A DNA stretch of 64,000 nucleotides from Streptomyces sp. ERV7 (GCF_001653515.1 NZ_LYOY01000001.1:248001-312000), one strand, 5' to 3'; counted from the first letter of the stretch, positions 11,599 to 20,332 are shown. The notes: generated by a model not told the origin, from the letters alone. Made by a program: numbers and translations.

Positions 11599-11776
11599 TC
11601 AGTGCCGGGTCGGGCGACGCCGGCGCGCGGCCCAGACGATGCCGCCGCCCGCGACGAGCACCGCACCGCCCATTCCGGCCACCAGCGGGGTCGAGCTCGA
11701 CGAGCGCCCCGCCGTTCGTGCGATGGTGCTGCGGCGCGCGTACGACGAAGTGTGCTCGTCGTGGGCCCGTCGGTCA
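11599..11776 (-). pseudogene. Remnant of a sortase-type C-terminal anchor
   Basis: Minus-strand frame directly downstream of the SSI gene but out of frame with it. It encodes a Thr/Ser/Arg-rich stretch, then ARTAGRSSSSTPL, a hydrophobic span VAGMGGAVLVAGGGIVWA and a basic tail RRRRPTRH. This is the layout of Streptomyces wall-anchored proteins, whose class E motif is LAETG. The sorting motif here is not intact and the frame has no start of its own, so it looks like the 3-prime scrap of a lost surface protein. It could be a chance frame. Confidence 0.45.
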
Positions 11777-12226
11777 GAAGTCGAACACGACGCCCTGGCC
11801 CGCCTGCTTGAGGCAGGGGTTGCCGAACGTGTACTTGTAGGAGACGCGCTGGCCGTCCCAGACACCGTCGGCCGTGACGGTCATCGGGTTCCACTCCTTG
11901 GTACACACCACTCCGAGCGGCGGACCCGCCGTGATCGCGGCGAAGTTCCCCTGGTTGTGTTTGAGCTCCGCACAGGCCTTCTTGGCGGCCGGATGCGTGC
12001 CGGAGGGGGTGGGCGCGCAGCTGAGTGTCACCGCGCGCAGGACGGACGCACCGTCGTCTCCGTTGCCGGGCGCCACGGTCAGGACGAGCGCGGACGGCGG
12101 GTAGAGGCTCATCGCGGCACCCCGGGTGTCGTGCTGATCGGCGCCGGCCGCACCCGGTACGGCGACCGCAGCGCCGGCGAGCGCCAGCGCGGCCACCAGA
12201 GTCGTACGCCCAAGCGTCTTACGCAT
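11774..12226 (-). CDS. Subtilisin inhibitor-like protease inhibitor (SSI family)
   Basis: Secreted serine-protease inhibitor, 150 residues with a signal peptide (MRKTLGRTTLVAALALAGAA, cleavage near AGA). The mature part opens with SLYPPSALVLTV, the SSI family start. The four cysteines of the two conserved disulfides are present (TLSCAPTPSGTHP, KKACAEL, GVVCTKEW, NPCLK), and the family DGVWDGQRVSYKYTFGNPC block is intact. By alignment to SSI (Cys-Pro-Met73-Val), the reactive-site P1 residue here is Lys in CTKE, which predicts inhibition of trypsin-like proteases. ATG at 12226 is the true start; the frame extends to 12244 without support. Confidence 0.95.
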   Translation of the reverse strand: MRKTLGRTTLVAALALAGAAVAVPGAAGADQHDTRGAAMSLYPPSALVLTVAPGNGDDGASVLRAVTLSCAPTPSGTHPAAKKACAELKHNQGNFAAITAGPPLGVVCTKEWNPMTVTADGVWDGQRVSYKYTFGNPCLKQAGQGVVFDF

Positions 12227-12635
12227 ATCGAACACTCCTGTCATTCAGGGACCGATGAACGAGCCAGAGTCTTGTCCAGTCCCCGGGGCTCCGCAGACCG
12301 CCGTATACGGATCCGGTCACCCTCCGCCACCCCGCGATCGCTAGAAGTTGCAGGCCACAGCCACCCGAACGGTCGGCCGGGCTGATGGACGCCCGTAGAG
12401 AAGAAGGCGCAAAGCCGCCTCTACTTGGCTTTCTAAAGCAACCAGAACATTGAATCTTGAATAGTTAGGTTTCGATTCGATTTCATCCGAAGGCAACACC
12501 CGGGCCCTCCAGCCATGCCTCCGGGGCCGCCGGACATGCGCGCACCCGGGGCGGGCGTCAGAGTGGGGACGGTGCCGCGCTCGCCACGCCCGGCCCGCCA
12601 GGCGCCCACGGGCCCACACGAAGGAGCAGCACACG
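12227..12635. other. Divergent intergenic region, no clear gene
   Basis: About 400 bases between the SSI gene and a small plus-strand gene. The middle (about 12,400-12,490) is unusually AT-rich for this genome. A minus-strand frame at 12341-12499 (GTG start, 52 residues, ending VRVAVACNF) has low-GC codons such as AAA, TTA and GAA. It has no recognisable similarity, and I do not call it a gene. Confidence 0.4.
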
Positions 12636-12845
12636 ATGGAACACCGCATCCTCGCCGAGATGACCGAGCCCGGAGGCAGCACGCTCAAGGAGTGGCACAT
12701 GGTCCGTGCCGGCCAGAGCGTGTCCATGTGCGGCCGTGAACTCGACATGAGCCGGGACCAGTTGCCGGCCGACGCCTGGGGCACCGAGCGGGCGCGGCCG
12801 TTCTGCCACACCTGCGGTGCCCTGTTCCTGCGCGAAGTGCCGTGA
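12636..12845 (+). CDS. Small conserved Cys-containing protein
   Basis: A 69-residue hypothetical protein beginning MEHRILAEMTEPGG after a clear AAGGAG box 9 bases upstream. Three cysteines (SMCGREL near residue 32, then FCHTCGALF near residues 57-60) could form a small zinc or disulfide site. Proteins of this size and pattern occur widely in Streptomyces with no assigned function. It is convergent with the ATP-binding regulator gene. Confidence 0.72.
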   Translation: MEHRILAEMTEPGGSTLKEWHMVRAGQSVSMCGRELDMSRDQLPADAWGTERARPFCHTCGALFLREVP

Positions 12846-12879
12846 GGCGGGGCGCCCGGGCCGTACCGCCGTCCGCCCG

Positions 12880-13419
12880 CTATCCGCAGGGATGCGGCGC
12901 CCGCTCCAGCGGAACCAGCGGGCGGCGCACCACCGAGCCGGGCGGGCGCTGCGCCATCGACAGCGCCCGCAGGGGGCGCAGCCGGACCAGGGCCTGCGCG
13001 TCGGGCGACTCGGCCCGCAGCGTGAACCAGACGACCTTGCCGCCGGCCGTGGGGTGGGTGCCCCAGCTGTCGCTGAGGGAGGCCACCATGGCCAGGCCCC
13101 GGCCGTGGGTGGCGAGCGGCTCGCCACCGCCCAGGACGGGCAGTCGGGGGTCGCCGTCGAGGACGGCGGCGGTCAGACGGCGCCCCGTCCAGCGCAGTTC
13201 GAGGGTGCAGCGCTTGTCGCCCTCGGTGTGCCGGAAGACGTTGGTGAGCAGCTCGCACACACCGAGACTGACCGGCTGGATCAGACACTCCAGCTTCCAG
13301 TACCGAAGGTGTGCGGCGACGATCCGGCGGATCTGCGGCACCCGTTCGGGGGCGGCTTCGAGATCCAGGCTGTACTGACGGTTCACTTCCACGACCACGC
13401 CCACGACTGCGCTCCTCAT
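12880..13419 (-). CDS. ATP-binding protein, RsbW-like HATPase
   Basis: A 179-residue GHKL-ATPase domain protein of the anti-sigma-factor kinase type common in Streptomyces. The N-box is present as PVSLGVCELLTNVFRHT (conserved E and N, residues about 70-86), and the G-boxes are DGDPRLPV and HGRGLAMVASLSDSWG. ATG at 13419 is chosen because the upstream extension has no ribosome-binding site or homology. Such proteins bind sigma factors or anti-anti-sigma factors; no partner gene is adjacent. It has a proline/arginine-rich C-terminal tail. Confidence 0.85.
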   Translation of the reverse strand: MRSAVVGVVVEVNRQYSLDLEAAPERVPQIRRIVAAHLRYWKLECLIQPVSLGVCELLTNVFRHTEGDKRCTLELRWTGRRLTAAVLDGDPRLPVLGGGEPLATHGRGLAMVASLSDSWGTHPTAGGKVVWFTLRAESPDAQALVRLRPLRALSMAQRPPGSVVRRPLVPLERAPHPCG

Positions 13420-13596
13420 CAGGACGGCCGGCGGACCGGCTGCCGCTTTGACAATGACAGCCCCGAGAAAGCGGAAAGTAGTCACTCGAATACAGAGGGA
13501 ACGCCCTCAGCGTGACCCCATCCGGGTGAACGCGCAACACCGGCCCGCACGGCGGCGCCGGGTCCCGGCCGGTTCCGGCCCGTCCGGACGCCAAAG

Positions 13597-13630
13597 AGCC
13601 CCGGCAGGACGGGGGAGACCTGCCGGGGCT
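13597..13630. terminator. Hairpin terminator
   Basis: A perfect 12-bp stem (AGCCCCGGCAGG at 13597-13608 with its complement at 13619-13630). It lies about 90 bases after the stop of the minus-strand radical SAM gene and upstream of the ATP-binding protein gene. Confidence 0.7.
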
Positions 13631-13720
13631 CGTACTGGGGGCGGGCGGTTCAGCGCTGCCCGCGTATAGATGAATCATAAACCATAACTGGACCGGCACC
13701 GCACCGGCGCCCCAGCGGTA

Positions 13721-15022
13721 CTAGACCGACAGGCTGTCCATGAAGGAGCTCACCGAGAACACCGCGTTCCCCGGCCCCGCCGGCCCGTATCCGGGCGGGG
13801 AGGCCAGGCCGTACTCGTCCATCGTCGCCCGGTACGCCTCCAGGAGCCGGATGTGGTACTCCAGCGGCGCGCCCTGCGGGTTGGCCCTGCCGAGCGGGGT
13901 GGTCGGCTCGGGGCACCAGGTCGTGAAGCGCGGGGTGATCCCGCGCGACATGAAGAAGTGCAGCCCCTCGACGGTGGAGGCGATCGCCTCGTCGACCGTG
14001 GTGAAGCCGAAGGGCTCGGCCATCTCCACACCCGCGACGAAGTTGGGGATCACATTGCGCGGGCCGAAGATCTCCGCCGAGTCGAGGATGCGCCGGTGCC
14101 ACTCGTCGCGCCCGACGTACTCCTCCTTGCCCGGGCAGTACAGCTCGAACAGCCGCCGGTCCCACACCTCGTAGTTGGGGTGGTAGATCCGCACGCCGTA
14201 GTCGTGGAAGCGCTGCACGTCCTCCTTGGGCAGCGCCTGGGCGACCACCTTCCCGGTCCAGCGGCCGGGGAAGCGCTCCTCGATCGCCTTCGCGTACATC
14301 CCGTAGAAGTCGGCCTCGTCGCGCCCGCCGACGTGCGAGGTGATCGCACCGCCGGTGAGGGTGTACGCGGTCGACGCCTTGGCGGTGTCGTACCGGTCGA
14401 TGATCTCCAGCGCCTCCAGGATCTCCTCGACCGGCTTGACGCCCGTGTAGGGGCGCCCGGCCGCCTTGTGCTGGCGCCAGTTGTGGTTGATGTCGCAGTA
14501 CTGGCACTCCTGCTTGGCGCCGAAGTACTGGCAGACCCGGAACACGGTGAGGTAGATCAGATAGCCCCACTGGATCGTCGGGGCCACCTCCATCACGGAC
14601 TTGCCGTTGGACAGCTTGTGCCGGTAGTACTCCGGCATCGGCGGCAGCCCCACGTCCGAGATCCGCTTCCCGTCCAGATACAGACCGAGCATGCCGTGGT
14701 CGTCGGCGGCGACCCGGTACGGGGACTCCGGGTTGACCCGCACCGACACGACCGTGCGGCGCAGCTCGTACGGGCCACCGGTCAGCACGATCTCCTCCGG
14801 CGGGCGGCGCAGTGCGGCGGCGCCCAGCTCCGGCAGGGTGCGGTGGTCGAAGGAGAAGATGAAGTAGGACTTCGGCTTGACCTCCCCGGACTCGTTGTCG
14901 CTGAGGGCCGAGTCGTCGAAGGCCATCCCTCCGCGCAGCAGATCTTCCTTGATCACGGCTTCCCGGGGCACTCCGGGGAACCGGGCCATGAGTGATTCGA
15001 CCTCATCGGTACGGCTGAGCAT
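13721..15022 (-). CDS. Radical SAM protein of unknown function
   Basis: A 433-residue protein. A cluster-like cysteine triad C-x8-C-x2-C (VCQYFGAKQECQYCDINHNW, about residues 162-176) departs from the canonical C-x3-x-C-x2-C spacing. TLTGGAITSH follows, resembling the radical SAM GGE SAM-contact motif. The rest fits a TIM-barrel radical enzyme (GVRIYHPNYEVWDRRLF, PNFVAGVEMAEPFGF, TWCPEPTTPLG). ATG at 15022 has GGAGG at 8-base spacing. It stands alone between two hairpins. I cannot assign a substrate; biosynthetic enzymes of cofactors share this overall layout. Confidence 0.85.
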   Translation of the reverse strand: MLSRTDEVESLMARFPGVPREAVIKEDLLRGGMAFDDSALSDNESGEVKPKSYFIFSFDHRTLPELGAAALRRPPEEIVLTGGPYELRRTVVSVRVNPESPYRVAADDHGMLGLYLDGKRISDVGLPPMPEYYRHKLSNGKSVMEVAPTIQWGYLIYLTVFRVCQYFGAKQECQYCDINHNWRQHKAAGRPYTGVKPVEEILEALEIIDRYDTAKASTAYTLTGGAITSHVGGRDEADFYGMYAKAIEERFPGRWTGKVVAQALPKEDVQRFHDYGVRIYHPNYEVWDRRLFELYCPGKEEYVGRDEWHRRILDSAEIFGPRNVIPNFVAGVEMAEPFGFTTVDEAIASTVEGLHFFMSRGITPRFTTWCPEPTTPLGRANPQGAPLEYHIRLLEAYRATMDEYGLASPPGYGPAGPGNAVFSVSSFMDSLSV

Positions 15023-15073
15023 GTGCTGACGTCCTCCGGTCCAGTCGCGTTCCTGTCCTACTGAACCTATGCT

Positions 15074-15121
15074 CTCGCCGGCTTCGCCGATGGACTGGGC
15101 ATCGACGACGAAGCCGGCGAG
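15074..15121. terminator. Hairpin between hemC-like and radical SAM genes
   Basis: A perfect 13-bp stem (15074-15086 with 15109-15121) in the 217-base gap between the hemC-like stop and the radical SAM start, both on the minus strand. It is probably the hemC-like terminator, making the two genes separate units. Confidence 0.6.
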
Positions 15122-15239
15122 CTGTCGCCATGCTAGTCGCGGGACGATCTTCGGCGGATCGGTCCGGGGTCGCGCTTCTCCTCATCCGAAAGACTTAGGC
15201 ACTTGCCGCAGGACCCGGCATCGCGGGTACGGGGCGTCC

Positions 15240-16175
15240 TCAGTGGGCGATGGAGTCGATCAGCTCGCGGGCTCCCTGGCGGAGCAGGGTGACCGCGACC
15301 GAGGTGCCCAGGGTGGCCGGGTCGAGCGGGCCCGCCCACTCGTGGGCGTTGAGGACCGTCTTTCCGTCGGGGGTGAACACACAGGCCCGCAGCGAGAGAT
15401 CGCCGTTGCGGGTAGCTCTCGCGTACCCGGCGATCGGGCTGTTGCAGTGGCCCTGGAGGACGTGCAGGAACATCCGCTCGGCCGTCGCCTCGCGGTGGAC
15501 GTCCGGATCGCCCAGGTCGCTCACCAGGTCGATCAGCTCGCGGTCGCCCTCGCGGCACTGGAGGGCCAGGATGCCCGCACCGATGGGCGGGCACATCACC
15601 TCCGGGGAGAGCACCTCGCTGATCACGTCCGTACGGCCGATGCGCTCCAGGCCCGAGACGGCGAGCAGCAGCGCGTCCGCCTCCCCCGCCGCCAGCTTCT
15701 CCAGACGGCGGTTGGCGTTGCCGCGCATCGGGACGCAGCGCAGTTCGGGGTGGGAGGCGGCCAGTTGCGCGACCCGGCGGACGGAGGAGGTGCCGATACG
15801 GGTGCCGGCGGGCAGTTCGTCGAGGGTGCGGCCGCCGGGGTGGATCAGGGCGTCGCGAATGTCGTCGCGTTTGAGGAACGCGGCGAAGACGGTCCCGGCG
15901 GGCAGCGGGCGGTCGGCGGGCACGTCCTTGACGCAGTGCACGGCGAGGTCGGCCTCGCCCGCGAGCAGCGCGGCGTCCACCTCCTTGGTGAACGCGCCCT
16001 TCCCCTCGACCAGCGAGAGGTCGCCCATCCACTTGTCGCCGGTCGTCTTGACCGGGATGACCTCGGTGGCCACCCGGGGGTGCAGGGCCGCGAGTTCGGC
16101 ACGTACGCGTTCCACTTGCGCGAGCGCCATGGGCGAGTCACGCGAGACGATCCGGATCAACTCGGCAGTCGGCAT
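15240..16175 (-). CDS. hemC: Porphobilinogen deaminase-like protein (HemC family)
   Basis: A 311-residue hydroxymethylbilane synthase family protein, which condenses four porphobilinogens. Motifs are [63 protein letters not shown] and the dipyrromethane cofactor cysteine in [13 protein letters not shown]. Several differ from the usual forms ([10 protein letters not shown] for TRxSxLALxQ, AVHCVKD for AVHSxKD). No hemA, hemD or hemB is adjacent, whereas the housekeeping hemC of Streptomyces normally sits with them. This may therefore be a second, specialised copy. ATG at 16175 is preferred over an open extension to 16214. Confidence 0.88.
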   Translation of the reverse strand: MPTAELIRIVSRDSPMALAQVERVRAELAALHPRVATEVIPVKTTGDKWMGDLSLVEGKGAFTKEVDAALLAGEADLAVHCVKDVPADRPLPAGTVFAAFLKRDDIRDALIHPGGRTLDELPAGTRIGTSSVRRVAQLAASHPELRCVPMRGNANRRLEKLAAGEADALLLAVSGLERIGRTDVISEVLSPEVMCPPIGAGILALQCREGDRELIDLVSDLGDPDVHREATAERMFLHVLQGHCNSPIAGYARATRNGDLSLRACVFTPDGKTVLNAHEWAGPLDPATLGTSVAVTLLRQGARELIDSIAH

Positions 16176-16330
16176 GCGTCCACGATATGGGGAGCGCCCG
16201 CATCTCGCGCACACCGCCCCGTGACCTCAGTGTCTTTGTACGCCAAGGGAGTTGACGTCCGCCCCGGACGCGGCCCGCGACGATCAGCCGATAGGGAAAG
16301 CTGCCCTGCGATGGGGCGCGGAACGCCGAC

Positions 16331-16364
16331 GGCCCCCAGCCCGCGGCTCGCGCGGGCGGGGGCC
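16331..16364. terminator. GC-rich hairpin after the SPW gene
   Basis: Near-perfect inverted repeat (16331-16345 with 16351-16364) just downstream of the minus-strand SPW-repeat gene, consistent with a terminator. Confidence 0.5.
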
Positions 16365-16399
16365 CCGGGGCGGGCGGCTGTGCGGGCAGCCGCCGCGGA

Positions 16400-16843
16400 T
16401 CAGGTGGCCCTTCTGTTCTTGCTCATCAGCATGCCGCCCGCGACCAGCGCGAACAGACACACCGCACCACCGGTGATGATGTTGCTCAGGACAGCTCCGG
16501 TGCCGGGGTGGCGGGCGACCACCCACGGAGCGACGATCAGCCAGGCGCCCAACAGCAGGGCCACGAAGTTGAGGTCCTGCGACCGCTCCGGGGCGATGGA
16601 CATGCACAGGCCCACGACCGCGAGAGCGATGCCGACGATCAGGTTCGTCAGGGCGAGCGTCGGCAGCGAGCCGGAGAAGTGCACGGTCCAGCCGGAGATG
16701 GCCGCGTAGATTCCGGCGAGGATCACGAGTTCCTCGACCGCCGCGACCCCTCGGGTCTCCAGTACCGCCGCGTACCTGTCGCGCATCTCCGATACGTCGG
16801 GGTGCCCGGATATGTCACCTGGTCGGTGAGAGACGTCGGCCAT
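16400..16843 (-). CDS. SPW-repeat membrane protein
   Basis: A 147-residue integral membrane protein with four predicted spans after a soluble N-terminus of about 45 residues. The two repeat cores (AAISGWTVHFSG and LIVAPWVVARHPG) match the SPW motif family, which has no known biochemical role. ATG at 16843 has an ideal AAGGAGG box. The short basic C-terminus (SKNRRAT) should be cytoplasmic. Confidence 0.88.
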   Translation of the reverse strand: MADVSHRPGDISGHPDVSEMRDRYAAVLETRGVAAVEELVILAGIYAAISGWTVHFSGSLPTLALTNLIVGIALAVVGLCMSIAPERSQDLNFVALLLGAWLIVAPWVVARHPGTGAVLSNIITGGAVCLFALVAGGMLMSKNRRAT

Positions 16844-16992
16844 GTGACTCGCCTCCTTCTGATGCCTGCAAGTCTTTTGGCCCCGATGCGACATCCGGTC
16901 GCGATTCCAGTGTGCTCTTATCTGGCCTTTATGCGTACATTTAGCCGTTATCCAATATCTACAGAAGTTCCAGGCGTTCTGTGTAGAAATGC

Positions 16993-17862
16993 TTAGGCGG
17001 CAGCCTCGACGGCCGCCATCGCGCGCCGGTTGCGCCACCGCGACCACCTGCGCCGCAGCGCGGCCGGGCCCAGGTCGACGCGTCCGTGCAGCAGACCGAG
17101 CACGATGGCCGTGCCCACCGCGATCAGATGCTCGCGGCCGGCCAGATTGGGCTTCACCATCGCCTCGAACAGCATCGAGCCGCCGGTCAGCGCGAACACG
17201 ACCGGCGCCCGGCGGATCACCGAGAGATAGGTGAACAGGCCGACCACGGCCGCGGACGGCCCCGTGTCCAGGATCTGCCCGATCTCCTTCGGCAGCCCGA
17301 GGCCGCCCCAGGTGCCGGGGCCGAGCGCGATCATGACGCGTGCGCTGAGCGTCCCGGCCAAGGTGGTGACGTACGCGATCACCAGCGTCCGGGTCCGGCC
17401 GAGCACGAGTTCGGCGAGGGCGAAGCCGAGGAACAGCTGGGTGAGGCCCGCCCAGACCGGCAGGTCGAGGGCCGGGACGAAGAGCGAGATGGGGGTGCGC
17501 AGCAGCGCCAGCCACAGCGGCAGATCGGCCTTGACCTCGCCGGTGAGCCGGACCACCACCGCACCGGCCCGCGTCAGATGGATGGCGTGGAAGACGGTCA
17601 CCGCGACACAGGCGAGCACACCGAGGAAGAGGCCGCGCAGACCTCGGTTGACCAGTTGCCGTATGGGGTCGACGACGATGCCGTGGAACTCGCCGCGCAG
17701 GGTGCGCGCGAGGAACCGGATGAAACGCACCAGCACATCGGCCCGTTGCCCGCGGCCCTCGCCGCCCGCCACGGGCGGCACGCCCGGCGGGCCGGCCCCC
17801 TCGACCGGGTCGCCGTGGCCGCCCTCCACCCCGTCACGACGGCCGTCGGCCACTTGAAACAC
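16993..17862 (-). CDS. Rhomboid-like integral membrane protein
   Basis: A 289-residue protein with a proline/glycine-rich N-terminal tail of about 45 residues and at least six hydrophobic spans from about residue 75 on. It resembles actinobacterial rhomboid-like proteins: a GLTQLFLGFALAELVLGRTR span and the segment DTGPSAAVVGLFTYL, where GPSA occupies the place of the rhomboid GxSG serine motif. Protease activity is uncertain because the partner histidine is not clear. GTG at 17862 is the earliest start with GAGGGG upstream. It is divergent from the HxlR regulator. Confidence 0.75.
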   Translation of the reverse strand: MFQVADGRRDGVEGGHGDPVEGAGPPGVPPVAGGEGRGQRADVLVRFIRFLARTLRGEFHGIVVDPIRQLVNRGLRGLFLGVLACVAVTVFHAIHLTRAGAVVVRLTGEVKADLPLWLALLRTPISLFVPALDLPVWAGLTQLFLGFALAELVLGRTRTLVIAYVTTLAGTLSARVMIALGPGTWGGLGLPKEIGQILDTGPSAAVVGLFTYLSVIRRAPVVFALTGGSMLFEAMVKPNLAGREHLIAVGTAIVLGLLHGRVDLGPAALRRRWSRWRNRRAMAAVEAAA

Positions 17863-18025
17863 CGCTTGATCAACCCCTCACGCTGCAACGCCAGTCAGGT
17901 CGTGACAATCGGCGCGTAGCTCCCCAGCTCCCCACGTACCCCCAGATCGTGCACCAGGTCGAACACGCGCCGCGCACGGGGGGTCCACACCAAGGTAATC
18001 GCGGGGTGAAGGACCTTCAAGATTT

Positions 18026-18044
18026 CAGTTCACTGACCGAACTG
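18026..18044. promoter_or_regulatory. Candidate HxlR operator
   Basis: CAGTTC-N7-GAACTG is a spaced inverted repeat 22 bases upstream of the HxlR gene. It is well placed for autoregulation by this dimeric winged-helix regulator. This is inferred from position and symmetry only. Confidence 0.4.
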
Positions 18045-18065
18045 TCGTGGGTTAGGGTCGGCCCC

Positions 18066-18587
18066 ATGACGCTGCCCCGCGACTACACCGGCCAGTCCTG
18101 CTCCCTCGCGCGCTCCCTGGAGATCGTCGGGGAGCGCTGGACGCTGCTGATCGTGCGGGACGCCTTCTACGGGGTGCGCCGGTTCGGCGACTTCGCGGCA
18201 CACCTCGGGGTCCCCCGCGCCGTCCTCACCGACCGGCTCACCACCCTCGTGGAGGCGGACGTGCTCGCGAGGGTGCCGGGCCCCGGGCGACGCGAGGTCT
18301 ACGAGCTCACGCCGAAGGGCGTGTCACTGTGGCCCGTGGTGCGGGCGCTCACCGGCTGGGGCGACGAGCACTACGCGCGGGGCGGCCCGCGCCGGGTCTT
18401 CCGGCACACCGCCGACGACGCTCCGATCGCCGCCGACGGGCGGTGCACCCGGTGCGACGCGCCCGTCGACGTACGGGACATCCTCGTCGCGCCCGGCCCC
18501 GGCCTCGGCCCGGGCGGTGAGGACGACGACCCGGTGACGGTGGCCCTGAGCCGCCCGCACCGCCTGCTCCACCCCCTGCGCGGCTGA
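18066..18587 (+). CDS. HxlR family transcriptional regulator
   Basis: A 173-residue winged helix-turn-helix regulator. The HxlR signature is clear (CSLARSLEIVGERWTLLIVR then FYGVRRFGDFAAHLGVPRAV, residues about 11-58, and REVYELTPKGVSLWPV). A C-terminal extension carries a CxxC (GRCTRCDAP) that could bind metal, and an acidic tail. ATG at 18066 is preferred over an open extension to 17949 because the DNA-binding domain starts directly after it. It lies 75 bases upstream of the ketopantoate reductase-like gene and may control it. Confidence 0.9.
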   Translation: MTLPRDYTGQSCSLARSLEIVGERWTLLIVRDAFYGVRRFGDFAAHLGVPRAVLTDRLTTLVEADVLARVPGPGRREVYELTPKGVSLWPVVRALTGWGDEHYARGGPRRVFRHTADDAPIAADGRCTRCDAPVDVRDILVAPGPGLGPGGEDDDPVTVALSRPHRLLHPLRG

Positions 18588-18662
18588 GATGCCCCGCGGC
18601 CGGGACACACCCCTCGCACCCCCCTCTCGCACGACGATGTTCACGACGAAAGGTGTACGCAT

Positions 18663-19592
18663 ATGAAGATCCTGGTCGTCGGCGCCGGAGCCACCGGAGG
18701 CTACTTCGGCGCCCTGCTCGCCCTCGCGGGAGGCGACGTCACGTTCCTGGTACGGCCACGGCGCGCCGCGGCCCTGCGCGAACGGGGGCTGCGGCTGACG
18801 GGCGCGGGCGGGGACGAGGTGCTCACACCGCGTCTGATCACCGCCGACGAGCCGGCGGAGCCGTACGACCTGGTCCTGCTCTCGGTGAAGTCCACCGCCC
18901 TGGAACAGGCCGTCGAGGACCTCGCCCCGGCGGTCGGCCCGCACACCGTGATCGTGCCGCTGCTCAACGGCATACGCCACCTCGACGTACTGAACGCCCG
19001 CTTCGGCAAGGAGTCCGTCCTCGGCGGGGTGGCCAAGGTCATCACCACGCTGAACGACGAGGGCGACATCGTCCGGCTGGCGCCGCTGGCCGTCCTTCTG
19101 CTCGGGGAGCAGGACGGCACCGCCTCGGCCCGCACCGAGGAGATCCGCGCCGTACTGGCCGGGGCGGGCATCGACGCGAGCGTGTCGCCCGACATCCTCG
19201 CCTCGATGTGGCACAAGTGGGTCTTCATCACCACCCTGTCCACGGTGACCTGTCTGATGCGCGGCGAGGTCGGTGACGTCGCCGCGGTCCCCGGCGGCAC
19301 CGGCATCGGCCCGGCCGTCCTGGCCGAGGGCGCCGCGGTGTCGGCCGCGGCGGGATTCCCCGTTCCCGAGAGCGAACGCGAGCTCACCACCTCGTTGGTC
19401 ACCCAGGCCGGCTCCGGCTTCGCCTCGTCCATGTACCGCGACGTGGTGTCCGGCTTCCCCACCGAGGTGGAGCACATCTTCGGGGACCTGACCGCACGCG
19501 CCCGTGATCTGTCGGTCCCCACGCCCCTGCTCGACCTGGCCACCGTGCACCTTCGCGTGCACCAGCACCGGGTGGGGGCGAAGCAGCGGTGA
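18663..19592 (+). CDS. 2-dehydropantoate 2-reductase family protein (PanE/ApbA)
   Basis: A 309-residue NADPH-dependent reductase. The Rossmann motif is at the N-terminus (MKILVVGAGATGGYFGALLA), followed by LVLLSVKSTALEQAV, the substrate lysine region (HKWVFITTLSTVTCL) and PTEVEHIFGDL near the C-terminus. The family includes ketopantoate reductase of pantothenate synthesis, but many paralogues act on other 2-keto or 3-hydroxy acids. Coupling to an HxlR regulator and a thioesterase argues against a housekeeping panE. It ends in a GTGA overlap with the thioesterase gene. Confidence 0.88.
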   Translation: MKILVVGAGATGGYFGALLALAGGDVTFLVRPRRAAALRERGLRLTGAGGDEVLTPRLITADEPAEPYDLVLLSVKSTALEQAVEDLAPAVGPHTVIVPLLNGIRHLDVLNARFGKESVLGGVAKVITTLNDEGDIVRLAPLAVLLLGEQDGTASARTEEIRAVLAGAGIDASVSPDILASMWHKWVFITTLSTVTCLMRGEVGDVAAVPGGTGIGPAVLAEGAAVSAAAGFPVPESERELTTSLVTQAGSGFASSMYRDVVSGFPTEVEHIFGDLTARARDLSVPTPLLDLATVHLRVHQHRVGAKQR

Positions 19593-20332
19593 ACAGCCCC
19601 TGGATCAAGCGGTACCACCCGGCGCCGCAGGCCCCCACCCGGCTCGTCTTCTTCCCGCACGCGGGCGGCTCGGCCACCTCCTTCTTCGCCGCCGCCAAGG
19701 CGCTGTCGCCGGAGGTGGACGTGCTGGCGATCCAGTACCCCGGGCGGCAGGACCGGCTGGCCGAGCGCCCCGTCGAGGACATGCGCACCCTCGTCGGCCT
19801 CATCACCGACGAGCTGATGCCGTGGACCGACCGGCCGCTCACGCTCTTCGGCCACAGCATGGGCTCCTCGGTCGCCTACGAGGTCGCGCTGCGGCTGGAG
19901 GAGAAGGGGGTGCGGCCGCTGGGCCTGTTCGCGTCGGGCCGCTCGGCGCCCTCCGTCCCGCTGTCCCGCCGGCTCCACCTCGTGGACGACGACGCGCTGG
20001 TCCGCCATCTCCGGGAACTCTCCGGAACGGACTCCCAACTCCTCGCGGACGAGTCGCTGTTGCGCATGGTGCTGCCCGCGCTGCGCGGCGACTACCGCGC
20101 GCTGGAGACGCACACCCCCGAGCCGGGCCGGACGCTGGCCTGCCCGGTCGTGGCCCTGTGCGGCGACGCCGACCCGGTGGTCGACCCCGACGACGTGGCG
20201 CTGTGGGAGCGGCACACCTCGGCGTCCTTCCGGATGCGGGTCCTGGCCGGCGGCCACTTCTTCCTGGACGCCCATCTGCCCGTCGTGGCACAGGAGGTCC
20301 GCGAGCACATCGCGGCCACGACCGCGCGCTGA
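19589..20332 (+). CDS. Type II thioesterase (alpha/beta hydrolase)
   Basis: A 247-residue editing thioesterase of the kind that removes wrong acyl groups from PKS or NRPS carrier domains. It has FFPHAGGSATSFF near the N-terminus, the nucleophile elbow GHSMGS (serine at about residue 92), a catalytic Asp in LCGDADPVVDP and a catalytic His in GGHFFLDAH. GTG at 19589 overlaps the preceding stop (GTGA). No megasynthase is adjacent, but an NRPS cluster starts 3.4 kb downstream beyond a CRISPR array and could be served in trans. Confidence 0.93.
   Translation: MNSPWIKRYHPAPQAPTRLVFFPHAGGSATSFFAAAKALSPEVDVLAIQYPGRQDRLAERPVEDMRTLVGLITDELMPWTDRPLTLFGHSMGSSVAYEVALRLEEKGVRPLGLFASGRSAPSVPLSRRLHLVDDDALVRHLRELSGTDSQLLADESLLRMVLPALRGDYRALETHTPEPGRTLACPVVALCGDADPVVDPDDVALWERHTSASFRMRVLAGGHFFLDAHLPVVAQEVREHIAATTAR

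Noticed and set aside
12341..12499. 52-residue low-GC minus-strand frame between the SSI and small Cys protein genes
   Set aside because: No homology or ribosome-binding site seen; mentioned in the gap entry only.
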